This document shows positions 17,877-27,454 of a stretch of DNA of 64,000 bases, piece after piece. Positions within the stretch are counted from its first letter, which is position 1. Each line of letters begins with the position of its first letter. Source of the stretch: Prolixibacteraceae bacterium (GTDB taxonomy: Bacteria; Bacteroidota; Bacteroidia; Bacteroidales; Prolixibacteraceae); NCBI GenBank assembly GCA_030602265.1, contig JAUWAB010000001.1, positions 124,001 through 188,000 on the forward strand, read 5' to 3'. The notes below the pieces were generated by a model, which saw only the letters and a list, made by a program, of their open reading frames with translations, ran no database searches and was not told the origin of the DNA. The translations under genes were made by a program, and so were the position numbers.

Positions 17877-18261
17877 AGTGAACGATAAACAGTGAACGGT
17901 GAACAGAGAACAGTGAACAGTAAACAGTAAACAGTGACAGTATTCGGTAATCGGTAATCGGTAATCGGTAATCGGTAATCGGTAATCGGTAATCGGTAAT
18001 CGGTAAAAAACACTGATCAAGGCATTCATTAATTCTCAGATACGCCTGATGTCTTTTTTTGTCCTGATACTTGATACTTGATATTTGATATTTGATATTT
18101 GATACTTGATATTTGATACTTGATTCCTGCATCTTGTCTGATGTCTATTGTCTGATGTCTATTGTCTGATGTCTGATATCTAATATCTATCGTCTTTAAA
18201 ATCAGAGACCAGACCGCTGTCTTCCGCTCCCAATCATCAATAATCAATAATAAATCATAAA
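17877..18261. repeat. Intergenic repeat island I4, multi-family heptamer arrays
   Basis: 8 x AGTRAAC-type (17877-17932), 9 exact TCGGTAA (17944-18006), 8 x GATAYTT (18066-18121), GTCTRAT series (18136-18191), caatcat/caataat (18232 onward). Confidence 0.95.
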
Positions 18262-19056
18262 TCAAACGGCTACTTTCCCCGGAATATGGGGATGTGCGTT
18301 GTAATTCACCAGCTCAAAATCTTCATACCTGAACGCAAATATATCATGGACTTCCGGATTGATCTTCATTTGCGGAAGAGCCATCGGCTCTCTGGTCAGC
18401 TGCAGATTTACCTGTTCGAGGTGATTGGTGTAAATATGCACATCTCCGCCGGTCCAGACAAAATCACCGGGTTCATACCCGGTAACCTGCGCCATCATCA
18501 TGGTCAGCAAGGCATAGGAGGCAATATTGAACGGCACACCCAAAAAGACGTCGCAACTTCGCTGGTAAAGCTGACAGGAAAGCTTACCTCCGGCAACATA
18601 GAACTGAAAAAGGATATGGCAGGGCGGCAGGTGCATGGCGTCGAGCTGTCCGACATTCCAGGCGCTGACAATATGCCGGCGGGAATCCGGATTATTCCTG
18701 AGGCTTTCAACCACGTTGCGGATCTGGTCAATATGGCCGCCATCCGGTGTCGGCCAGCTTCGCCACTGGTAACCATATATGGGACCGAGTTCTCCATCGG
18801 GCCCGGCCCATTCATTCCAGATCCTCACTCCATTCTCCTGAAGATATTTTACGTTGGTCTCCCCCTGCAGGAACCAAAGCAGTTCATGAATAATCGATTT
18901 CAGGTGCAACTTTTTGGTTGTCAGTACCGGAAAACCCTCCGACAAGTCAAACCGCATCTGGTGACCAAATATGCTGATCGTACCGGTACCCGTCCGGTCC
19001 TTCTTTTCTGTTCCTTTTTCAAGAACCGTCTGTAATAAATCAAGATACTGTTTCAT
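18262..19056 (-). CDS. thyA: Thymidylate synthase
   Basis: Full-length Thy[32 protein letters not shown]. Confidence 0.99.
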   Translation of the reverse strand: MKQYLDLLQTVLEKGTEKKDRTGTGTISIFGHQMRFDLSEGFPVLTTKKLHLKSIIHELLWFLQGETNVKYLQENGVRIWNEWAGPDGELGPIYGYQWRSWPTPDGGHIDQIRNVVESLRNNPDSRRHIVSAWNVGQLDAMHLPPCHILFQFYVAGGKLSCQLYQRSCDVFLGVPFNIASYALLTMMMAQVTGYEPGDFVWTGGDVHIYTNHLEQVNLQLTREPMALPQMKINPEVHDIFAFRYEDFELVNYNAHPHIPGKVAV

Positions 19057-19067
19057 AAAACCATAGT

Positions 19068-19411
19068 TTTGCCACTAAGGCACCAGGACACAAAGATTTT
19101 TTACCGCAAAGAAATCAAGACACAAAGATATTTTTTACCGCAAAGAAATCAAGACACAAAGATTTTTTGTCTTGATACTTGATACCTATTTTGTGATCCG
19201 GCGACCAGGACACGGGGGCTAAGGCAACCACACAGGGTTGCCCCTACGCCGTTTTTCATTGCAAGGTACGGTCTATCAGGGCGTTACCCCTTACCCCGGG
19301 GTTTCACCCCGGGTTATTGTAAGGATGCCCTTACAGGGCATATGTTTTCAATGAGGTTGCCTTGGTTTCCAGGTCAGGTTTCCGATTACTGTTTACCGAT
19401 TACCGATTACT
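19068..19411. repeat. Intergenic repeat island I5 (CTTTGTGGC module, GGCAACC hairpin, double hairpin, heptamers)
   Basis: 34-bp-period duplication of ttttttaccgcaaagaaatcaagacacaaagat; GGCAACC/GGTTGCC hairpin; two hairpins at 19295-19341; gattact gtttacc gattacc gattact. Confidence 0.85.
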
Positions 19412-21488
19412 TCAGCCACTGGTCGAGCCACCCACGAAACACCCGCTGCCAGAGTATTCCGTTTTGTGCACCGGTAACCCAGTGGTTTTCTTCCGGGAAA
19501 TAGAGAAATTGTGCCGGAATATCCTGCAAAACGGCAGAATTGAAGGCCGCCATTCCCTGCGGATACGGAATCCGGAAGTCTTTCTCGCCATGAATCACCA
19601 GAATCGGGGTATCCCAGTTCTGCACAAATTTATGGGGAGAAAAGCTGTACGACCGTTGTGCTGCCGCATTGGATTTGTCCCAGAAAGCTCCGCCATAATC
19701 CCAGTCGACAAAAAACATCTCCTCGGTAGTGGCATACATTTGCTCGAAATTAAAAATTCCGCAGTGTGAAATAAACGCACTGAACCTTCCATCATGGTTT
19801 CCGGCGAGGTAATTGACGGCAAAACCGCCGTAGCTGGCCCCCACTGCACCCAGTTTGGTTTCATCCACGAAGGGTTCCTTGGCCATAGCATCAATTGCAC
19901 TCAGCTGGTCCTTAATGTTCTGGCCGCCGTAATCCTTGCTGATCTGCTCCAGCCATTCCATACCGAATCCGGGAAGCCCTCTCCGGTTAGGAGCCACCAC
20001 GATATAACCATTGGCCGCCATCATCTGGAAGTTCCAGCGGTATGACCAGTACTGACTGATTGTACCCTGCGGGCCACCCTGACAATATAAAATGGCCGGG
20101 TATTTTTTAGATGGATCGAAGTGAGGAGGATAGATGATCCAGGTCAGCATATCCTTGTTATCGGTGGTTTTGATCCATCTTTTCTCCACTTTCCCCAGGG
20201 TCAGCTGATCAAGGAGGGGCTTGTTGATGGCGGTCAGTGCTTCATCACTTCCATTGGCAGGATTGACGAGGTAAAGCTCGGCAGGTTTCGACATCGAGGT
20301 TTTGGTGGCCACCAGCCGGTCGCCGGATATTCCGATGCTGGAATAGTTATGAACGCCGTCGGTCATTCTTTCAATATTGCCGTCGGCCAATGTCAAGCGG
20401 TAAATCTCGTCCGTGGCATGAATATCACTGATAAACCAGATGTACCGGCCATCAGCACTCCAGGTCAGGTGATCGGCATTCTGATCGAAACCAGCTGAAT
20501 AATCCCGCTTTTCTCCTGTTTGAAGATCAGCGACAAACAACCTGTTCTTGTCTGCTTCGTAGCCGTCGCGCTCCATACTTTCCCAGGCCAGATATCTTCC
20601 ATCCGGAGAGAACACCGGATTTTTGTCGTAACCCAGCATTCCTTCGGTAAAATAGGTTGTGCTGCCACTGGCCAGGTCATACAGGTAAATACCAGAATTG
20701 GTGGATACCGCATAGGCTTTTCCTGAAAGTTTCTTGCATGTATAGGCGATGGTACGGCTGTCGGGACTCCATGCGATCTCTTCAATACCTCCAAATGGTT
20801 TCATCGGTGCATCAAACCGTTCTCCTTCGAGGATATCTTTTCCAGCCCTGACTTTTCCATTGTTATATTCTGAAATAAATACATGGTTATAGGTATAATC
20901 ATGCCAGCTGTCCCAGTGACGGTACATCAGGTCCGTTTCCAGCCGGGCATTGGCTTTGGGGAGGTCCGGATAGAGATCATGGATGTCCTGATCCAGTTTA
21001 ACACTCTGTATATAAAATACTTTAGACTGGTCCGGACTATAACCAAATCCGGATATTCCTCCGGAGATATCACTGACTTGTTTCCTTTCAGAACCGTCGG
21101 GATTCATTTCCCAGATCTGGACACTTCCGGAGGCGGATGACAGAAAACCGATCTTCTTCCCATCCGGCCGCCACTGAATGTTGAACTCCCGTTCCGGGGT
21201 GTCGGTAAGGCGGCTGACCGACTTGTCACCAGTTTTCAGCAGGTAAATATCCCTGTATGACTTATCCTCTTCAATGTTGAAATAAGTAATGGTATAGGCC
21301 ACCGAGCTACCATCGGGCGATACCGAAGGCTCTCCTAAGCGCCCGAAGGTCCAGAGCACTTCCGGAGTCATGACATCAGACGTGAGCTTTGCTATCGATG
21401 GCACGTAACTACCCTGGCTCACAGGTCTATCTCCGGACGAGCAGGCGAGCAATCCGGACAACAGGACTAAAAAAAAGTATTTTCTCAT
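19407..21488 (-). CDS. S9 family prolyl oligopeptidase (acyl-aminoacyl-peptidase-like), lipoprotein
   Basis: WD40-like propeller repeats and GASYGGFAVNYLAG serine hydrolase motif; lipobox LLSGLLACSSG. Confidence 0.95.
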   Translation of the reverse strand: MRKYFFLVLLSGLLACSSGDRPVSQGSYVPSIAKLTSDVMTPEVLWTFGRLGEPSVSPDGSSVAYTITYFNIEEDKSYRDIYLLKTGDKSVSRLTDTPEREFNIQWRPDGKKIGFLSSASGSVQIWEMNPDGSERKQVSDISGGISGFGYSPDQSKVFYIQSVKLDQDIHDLYPDLPKANARLETDLMYRHWDSWHDYTYNHVFISEYNNGKVRAGKDILEGERFDAPMKPFGGIEEIAWSPDSRTIAYTCKKLSGKAYAVSTNSGIYLYDLASGSTTYFTEGMLGYDKNPVFSPDGRYLAWESMERDGYEADKNRLFVADLQTGEKRDYSAGFDQNADHLTWSADGRYIWFISDIHATDEIYRLTLADGNIERMTDGVHNYSSIGISGDRLVATKTSMSKPAELYLVNPANGSDEALTAINKPLLDQLTLGKVEKRWIKTTDNKDMLTWIIYPPHFDPSKKYPAILYCQGGPQGTISQYWSYRWNFQMMAANGYIVVAPNRRGLPGFGMEWLEQISKDYGGQNIKDQLSAIDAMAKEPFVDETKLGAVGASYGGFAVNYLAGNHDGRFSAFISHCGIFNFEQMYATTEEMFFVDWDYGGAFWDKSNAAAQRSYSFSPHKFVQNWDTPILVIHGEKDFRIPYPQGMAAFNSAVLQDIPAQFLYFPEENHWVTGAQNGILWQRVFRGWLDQWLK

Positions 21489-21570
21489 ATGTGGTTCTCT
21501 TTAATTCGTCCTGCAAAGTAAGAATAATTATTTTTTGATTCAAACAACCTTATTATTCCGGCGCCATGCT

Positions 21571-21927
21571 TCTTCCGGCACGAAGGCACCAGTACACAAA
21601 GAATTTTTCACCGCAAAGCCGCCAGGACGCAAGGAATTTTTCACCGCAAAGCCGCCAGGCCGCAAGAATTTGTCCTGATTCTTGATACCTGATACCTGAT
21701 ACTTGATACCCGTAGTGATCCGATTAGAATTAGCCTGTTATTTGTTTACGGACTCTTTTATTTATACTGACGGACAGATGTCTGATGTCTTTTAGTCTTT
21801 TAGTCTTTTACAATAAGATCTTTGTCCTGATACCAGACAGACATATACGATCCTGAAACGCCGCGAACCGGAATCATTCTAATATTCTAATATTCTAATA
21901 TTCTAATATTCTAATACTCTAATACTC
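21571..21927. repeat. Intergenic repeat island I6
   Basis: 33-bp-period duplication (aatttttcaccgcaaagccgccagg...), 5 heptamers 21677-21711, 3 x GTCTTTTA 21787-21810, 6 x CTAATAYT 21879-21926. Confidence 0.9.
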
Positions 21928-22065
21928 CCATCTATCGTTCCACTGGTCCGCGTCCCATATATTACGTTGAAGGCTTATCAATGCAAAAAAAGCTGCCCCT
22001 TTAAAGAGACAGCCTTCTGTGGAATAAATAAATGGAAGATCAGTTCAGGATGTACGGTGAATGTC

Positions 22066-22755
22066 CTAATTATCACCGTATTTATACGTTCCTTCAAATG
22101 TTTTTTCCACTCCGTCGTAATTGGTCGACCTGACAATAAATCTCACGGAATCGAGCCCTTCGATTTTTATGGCCGAAAGATCAAACGATACCAGCGCGGT
22201 ATAGGGATAATCTTCCCGGTCACCATTTTTATTATGCCGGAGTTCCAGTTCAATGGGCTGGTCAGCAGCAGTAAGTTCACCGGGTTGTTTCACCAGGTTG
22301 ATGAAATGTGTGGCATAATTGCCGAAGTATCGCAATTCGAAATTCAACAACTGGTTTTTACTGACCCATGCATCGCGCACGATGATGGGATCATTGCCAA
22401 TGCTGTCCTCAATGGCCGGAGTTATATCGATAATCCCCTTCTTGAGAACTTTTCGTACTGAGTTCAGCTTTACAAAATACTCCTTAACATCTCCCGATAC
22501 GTTCTTGTCTCCGACTATGGTAAAATTTACCAGCACCCGGCCCTTGTCCTCATTCCAGCTGCCATAGACCATACCGGCAACCGGGAATAGCACGGAGCCA
22601 TTGTCCATCACGATGGTAAAACTATCCGGACCAGTCTTTTCCACAATTCCAAACCCAACCCAATACTTCCCTAAGGAATACGAGTCATCATCCTTCTGAC
22701 AAGATGTCGCAATCAACGCCATAATGGCGAAAGTCCATATCATCAATGTTCTCAT
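22066..22755 (-). CDS. NigD-like lipoprotein
   Basis: Lipobox ALIATSCQKDDD; NigD-like sequence organisation. Confidence 0.7.
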   Translation of the reverse strand: MRTLMIWTFAIMALIATSCQKDDDSYSLGKYWVGFGIVEKTGPDSFTIVMDNGSVLFPVAGMVYGSWNEDKGRVLVNFTIVGDKNVSGDVKEYFVKLNSVRKVLKKGIIDITPAIEDSIGNDPIIVRDAWVSKNQLLNFELRYFGNYATHFINLVKQPGELTAADQPIELELRHNKNGDREDYPYTALVSFDLSAIKIEGLDSVRFIVRSTNYDGVEKTFEGTYKYGDN

Positions 22756-22905
22756 AGCTTTGAAAATATTTATTATATACCTGAAAGATTAAAACTACCG
22801 CCGTAAGGTTGCGTCAACCGGGAAATTTTTGATGGTTTTTGAGTGAATTCTGAATATTTTTGACAGAGAACCGATATGGCACAAGAGTTGTTATTTAAAT
22901 ATCTA

Positions 22906-22913
22906 TATATTTG
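22906..22913 (+). promoter_or_regulatory. Promoter core TATATTTG of redox/groES operon
   Basis: TAnnTTTG 17 bp upstream of ATG. Confidence 0.5.
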
Positions 22914-22929
22914 CATATGTTTTTGATTT

Positions 22930-23508
22930 ATGAAACAGATTCACTCATTAAATGATTTGACCAGGGAACTGCAAACCAATGGATCGGTTTGGTTGTTGTT
23001 GCATAAGAAAGGTTCTGTGCAAAGCGAATGTGCGCTTAATAATTATGAAGACGCTGTTGCAAATCTCGACGGGCAGCAGTTTTTGCATGCCAATGTCAAT
23101 GAAGTCAGGGATATTCATCCGGAATACGGAATTCAATCGGTACCAACCCTTTTGGAATTCCATTCGGGGACCCTTACCAATATAATCAAAGGGTGTCATC
23201 AGGCAGAACAGTTCAGGGCGATCTTTGAAAATGTTATATTTGTAGCTGATACGGCTACCGGAGGGAAGCCGGCCAAAAGCGTAACGGTGTATACGACTCC
23301 TTCCTGCTCCTGGTGTACCACATTGAAAAGGCATCTGGATATTCATCAGATCAGGTACCGGGAGGTAGATGTATCCAAAGACCAGAAAGCAGCGGAGGCC
23401 ATGGTACGTAAAAGCGGGCAGCAGGGTGTTCCGCAGACGGAAATCAACGGTCAGATCATCGTGGGTTTTGACCGGGACAGAATAAACAGGTTACTTGAAA
23501 TCAAATAA
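22930..23508 (+). CDS. Thioredoxin-like (degenerate) + glutaredoxin fusion protein
   Basis: N-terminal Trx fold without CxxC (KGSVQSEC), C-terminal Grx with YTTPSCSWCTTLK. Confidence 0.85.
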   Translation: MKQIHSLNDLTRELQTNGSVWLLLHKKGSVQSECALNNYEDAVANLDGQQFLHANVNEVRDIHPEYGIQSVPTLLEFHSGTLTNIIKGCHQAEQFRAIFENVIFVADTATGGKPAKSVTVYTTPSCSWCTTLKRHLDIHQIRYREVDVSKDQKAAEAMVRKSGQQGVPQTEINGQIIVGFDRDRINRLLEIK

Positions 23509-23522
23509 AAAATAGAATAGTT

Positions 23523-24074
23523 ATGAAAAAATCATTGGTATTATCAGGACTTGCAGCATTCCTTCTTGTTGCCTGTGGTAACAGTCAGGCTAACAGCAAC
23601 AATGAAGACAAGAGCGACGGAAACAAAACGACACAGTCAACAGAGCTTTCTGCTGTGGTTGATCAGGTTGCCCTTAACGTTCCTTCCGCCAAGGGAGGCA
23701 CTAAACTTTTGGTAAAATCAGATTTCCTTAAAACCGTCTGGAATTACGAAACCTCCCCTCAGGAGTGGAAATTTCTTGGTGACAAGCCGGCCATTATCGA
23801 CTTTTACGCCGACTGGTGCGGGCCATGTAAGATAGCAGCTCCCATCCTTGAGGAGATCTCACAGGAGTTTGCAGGAAAAATTGATGTCTATAAAATTGAT
23901 ACGGAAAGAGAAAAAGAGCTGGCTGCCGTTTTCGGCATCAGAGGGATCCCTGCCTTCCTTTATATTCCGAAAGACGGACGCCCGGTAATGACTTCAGGAA
24001 TTGCCCGTTCAAAAGAGGATACCAAGAAAATGTTTGTTGATAACATCAATAAAATCTTATTATCCACTAATTAA
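23523..24074 (+). CDS. Thioredoxin-domain lipoprotein
   Basis: Lipobox FLLVACGN; DFYADWCGPCK. Confidence 0.93.
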   Translation: MKKSLVLSGLAAFLLVACGNSQANSNNEDKSDGNKTTQSTELSAVVDQVALNVPSAKGGTKLLVKSDFLKTVWNYETSPQEWKFLGDKPAIIDFYADWCGPCKIAAPILEEISQEFAGKIDVYKIDTEREKELAAVFGIRGIPAFLYIPKDGRPVMTSGIARSKEDTKKMFVDNINKILLSTN

Positions 24075-24093
24075 AAATTTAAGATAGGTAAAA

Positions 24094-24381
24094 ATGAAAG
24101 AGTTACAGCCAATTAATCAGAATGTGTTGCTCGAAATCACTGAAAATCGGGCCGAACAGAGGACAGCCTCAGGGATTATTATCCCCGATTCCGCAAAGGA
24201 AAAACAACAGGTTGCAAAGGTAATTGCCATCAGCAAGATTGAAAATGCCGAAATTGCACCCGGAGATGAGGTTTTATACAAAGAATACGCAGGAACTGAA
24301 ATCGAATTTGACGGCCGGCATTATCTGCTGCTGCCCTACAATGAAATCCTGTCGAAAGTAGTCGAGACCGAATCCATCTGA
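24094..24381 (+). CDS. groES: Co-chaperone GroES family protein
   Basis: NVLLEITENRAEQRTASGIIIPDSAKEKQQ. Confidence 0.9.
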   Translation: MKELQPINQNVLLEITENRAEQRTASGIIIPDSAKEKQQVAKVIAISKIENAEIAPGDEVLYKEYAGTEIEFDGRHYLLLPYNEILSKVVETESI

Positions 24382-24441
24382 AAAGCTGCAATCTGAATTT
24401 TATCTTTTCTGCCAATTTTTAAAATCGACAATATAAGTGGG

Positions 24442-24470
24442 AAAAACCGGCCTTACGCCGGTTTTTTTTT
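24442..24470 (+). terminator. Terminator after groES
   Basis: ACCGGC-CTTAC-GCCGGT + T9. Confidence 0.85.
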
Positions 24471-27330
24471 ATCTCATACAAATCGGATTGTACGGACAGT
24501 ATACACATCGTTCTTTAAACTCTGTCTGCCTGAAAACGGCATCCGGATTGAAAATATTCTCCAGTAAGGTTGTAAATTCCGACTCCCACTCCAGTTCAAT
24601 GTTCCCGATCTCCATCTTCTCACCTCCAATTTTGATTCCGGGATCAAGATCTTCATCATTCATTCTCAGGACAGCGTATATGGCCGCCGAAATTTTCTGG
24701 TCAGGGTAATATCCCTTTTTAATAACCAGACTGTAAATCAGTGCCTGTACAATCTCCTTTTTCAGGTTCTTCACAGAAGGGTTTACCAAATCATCCAGTG
24801 AGCGGCACACCAGATCTGCATTTTGCAGGTTACCGGTTTTATAGTCGATTACCCTTATGATACCATAAGTGGCATCCAGCCGGTCGATCTTACCCCCAAC
24901 CCTGATGGTAACCGGCCGGTCGCCGATCTTCACCCGGAATCCGGCATAATAGCCTCCCTCAAGAGAATGAAGTTGAATCGGGGCAAATTTCTTATCCAAC
25001 TCCAGCAGATTGACCAGATAGGACCTGATAGTAGAAAACACAAGCCTGGCTTTACCTTCCATGCTGATTTCTCCGGTACGGTCTTCGGGAAGCTTGAAAT
25101 ATTCAGTAGCGAATGCCCTCCTGATGCAGTTTTCCATATTCACCTTATCTGCCAACAGCCGGTTTAGCAACTTTTCGTCAATGGTTCCGCCAATCCATGG
25201 TGAATACAGGTTTTCAACCGCTTTATGGAAAATATTGCCAAAGACCCTCCGGTCAATCTCCTCCGAAACTTCGTCAGGCTCTTCAATATTCAGCACATAT
25301 CTGAAGTAAAACTTCAGGCTGCAAGTCAGCCAGGTATTTATGGCACTCGGAGAAAGCGCCCTGCTCCCGGTATAGGTTTCCAGCAATTTTGCTGAAATAC
25401 CGGGACCGGATGGTATGGTGATTTGTTCCGGGGGCCTGTTCAGAAAAGGATAGTCGTGGCTCCCGGTCATTACTTTGTGAGGTGACGTCATCATCAGCTG
25501 AAAACCATATCTGCTCAGCTCACCACCCGAAACACCCTCCCGTATCGAATTCCATGTGGCCGTAATCCTCTTTGAACGCTGTATCAACCGGTAGAAATAG
25601 TATGCATACATGGCATCCTGGTCGTCGATTCCCGGCAATCCGAAACCTTTTCTGAGGCTGTAAGGAATCATGGATGGCGCAGTGAATGCGCGCGGCCAGA
25701 TTTCTTCATTCAGTCCGATGATCACCAGATTTTCAAAATCCAGGCACCTGGTTTCAAGGATTCCCATAACCTGAAGACCCGAAAGCGGCTCTCCCTCAAA
25801 TGGCACGGAAATTTTCCCCAAATGCTGGTTCAGCAACCTGAAGTAAACTCCCGGAGAGATTTCCTTACCTGTTTCCCTGATGGCCGAGGAGACCTGTTCC
25901 ACGGATTGATAAAGCTGACTGATAATTTCCCTGACGATCTGATTTCCTCCGGATTCTGAAGCGAGAACGTACAATTCCTCCAAAATGCGAAGGAAGTAAC
26001 CGGTATACTCGGCGACACTTCCGGGGACGGTAAAAATCAGTTTGTGAATACGGGAGAAGGATAGCTCTTCCGGTTCGAGGTAAATCCGGTTACCGGCAAC
26101 AATATTTCTTTGAAATTCCTTCACCTTATCCGGTTCCACCGCGGCCAGGATCTGATGGCTCAGTATATCGGTCACTTGCCTGAAATAGAACCGCTGTTTA
26201 TTTCCTTCAGCTGCCGGAGCATTACGAAGCAGTGCTGACAACAGGTAGAGGAAACTGTTCACCGGAGAATATTTCACCGGATAACCCATGGTGACGTTCA
26301 CTTTCCCGGCGTCTTCGGGCAAAGCTCCCAATGCATGAAATAAAAGAGACTCATCGGCCAGCACAACAGCGGTTTTGTCAAATTCATTTATAGCAGGCAG
26401 CCAGCCTGAATTGGGTGTAAGAAGTCCGGTTATTACCTGTGTCTGACCGGCTGCAGAGGGTACAGAAATCAGCTGAATCGATTTTCCGGTGGAAAATGAT
26501 TGGCAGTCCGGTTTAAAATCATCCGGAGCCGGAAACAAAAGAAGATTCTCCCTGAGAAATTTTCCCGCATCGTTTACCGCGTTGTTCAGATAAAATTCAT
26601 CAAAATCCCAGAAAAACTCGGCCTTTCCGGCAGCCTTTAGTCTTGCAAAGAGATGTTTTTCACAATTATTCAGCGCATTCAGTCCGACAAACAGGTACTT
26701 CATGGATTGAAGTTCAGATAATTCCTCATCGAGCCGGCTGATACCATCCCGTATAACCATTCCGGGATAACCAGCCTGCCTTTTCCGGAGTTCCTGCCTG
26801 AAGTTTTCATAAATGCCCCCAAGCTTGTCCCAAAGGTTCACAAACGCTTTCTGCTGTGAGCGGGTCTGCCAGTTTTTTATGCTGCCCCAGAACTGCTCCA
26901 GGGTTTTCTTCTGTTCATCCGATAAATAGTCGAATTGATGTTCCAGTTCCTTAATTCCGGCAATATTTTGAAAAAGATCCTCTGCATTTACCAGATACTT
27001 GTCGATATCATCAAAATCACCTAACAGCACTTCTCCCCAGAAATAGAATTCGTCCAGCGATTCCTGAGATCCGGTTTCGCGCGTAAAAACATCATGCAGA
27101 AGAACAATCAGCATTAACTTTTCAGCAACGGCAAGGGGTGACAAGGAGAGCATCATATCGCCGATGGTCGTAATACCGGGCCCGATTACAGGCTTGTCTG
27201 GAATTCTTCCGAGGTAAGCATTGAAGAACACCCCTGCCCTTCTGTTGGGAAAAACGATGGTAATATCCTTCAGGTCACAGGCATACCTGTGATAAACATA
27301 TTGGGCACAACTCTCCAGAAACTTCTGCAT
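24469..27330 (-). CDS. PD-(D/E)XK nuclease family protein (AddB-like)
   Basis: C-terminal nuclease VIDYKTGN; cysteine cluster CVYCPYNPIC; N-terminal helicase-like IVFPNRRAGVFF. Confidence 0.9.
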   Translation of the reverse strand: MQKFLESCAQYVYHRYACDLKDITIVFPNRRAGVFFNAYLGRIPDKPVIGPGITTIGDMMLSLSPLAVAEKLMLIVLLHDVFTRETGSQESLDEFYFWGEVLLGDFDDIDKYLVNAEDLFQNIAGIKELEHQFDYLSDEQKKTLEQFWGSIKNWQTRSQQKAFVNLWDKLGGIYENFRQELRKRQAGYPGMVIRDGISRLDEELSELQSMKYLFVGLNALNNCEKHLFARLKAAGKAEFFWDFDEFYLNNAVNDAGKFLRENLLLFPAPDDFKPDCQSFSTGKSIQLISVPSAAGQTQVITGLLTPNSGWLPAINEFDKTAVVLADESLLFHALGALPEDAGKVNVTMGYPVKYSPVNSFLYLLSALLRNAPAAEGNKQRFYFRQVTDILSHQILAAVEPDKVKEFQRNIVAGNRIYLEPEELSFSRIHKLIFTVPGSVAEYTGYFLRILEELYVLASESGGNQIVREIISQLYQSVEQVSSAIRETGKEISPGVYFRLLNQHLGKISVPFEGEPLSGLQVMGILETRCLDFENLVIIGLNEEIWPRAFTAPSMIPYSLRKGFGLPGIDDQDAMYAYYFYRLIQRSKRITATWNSIREGVSGGELSRYGFQLMMTSPHKVMTGSHDYPFLNRPPEQITIPSGPGISAKLLETYTGSRALSPSAINTWLTCSLKFYFRYVLNIEEPDEVSEEIDRRVFGNIFHKAVENLYSPWIGGTIDEKLLNRLLADKVNMENCIRRAFATEYFKLPEDRTGEISMEGKARLVFSTIRSYLVNLLELDKKFAPIQLHSLEGGYYAGFRVKIGDRPVTIRVGGKIDRLDATYGIIRVIDYKTGNLQNADLVCRSLDDLVNPSVKNLKKEIVQALIYSLVIKKGYYPDQKISAAIYAVLRMNDEDLDPGIKIGGEKMEIGNIELEWESEFTTLLENIFNPDAVFRQTEFKERCVYCPYNPICMR

Positions 27331-27454
27331 ACCGGTGGTTTTTTGCCACCAAGATACTCATTTTACCCAAAAGCTGATTCTTTGAGAGATTAGCTTCCCA
27401 CATGCCGCCATCCGGAGAACTGAATAATACGTTCCGGACAGGTCACAGGCATGA

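Noticed and set aside
17877-18261. CRISPR array
   Set aside because: Repeats are 7-8 nt and contiguous with no unique spacers of 30-40 nt and no cas genes nearby.
17822-18265. ORFs 17822..18013(-) and 18029..18265(-)
   Set aside because: Heptamer translations (ITDYRLP, KYQISNI) with no domain content.
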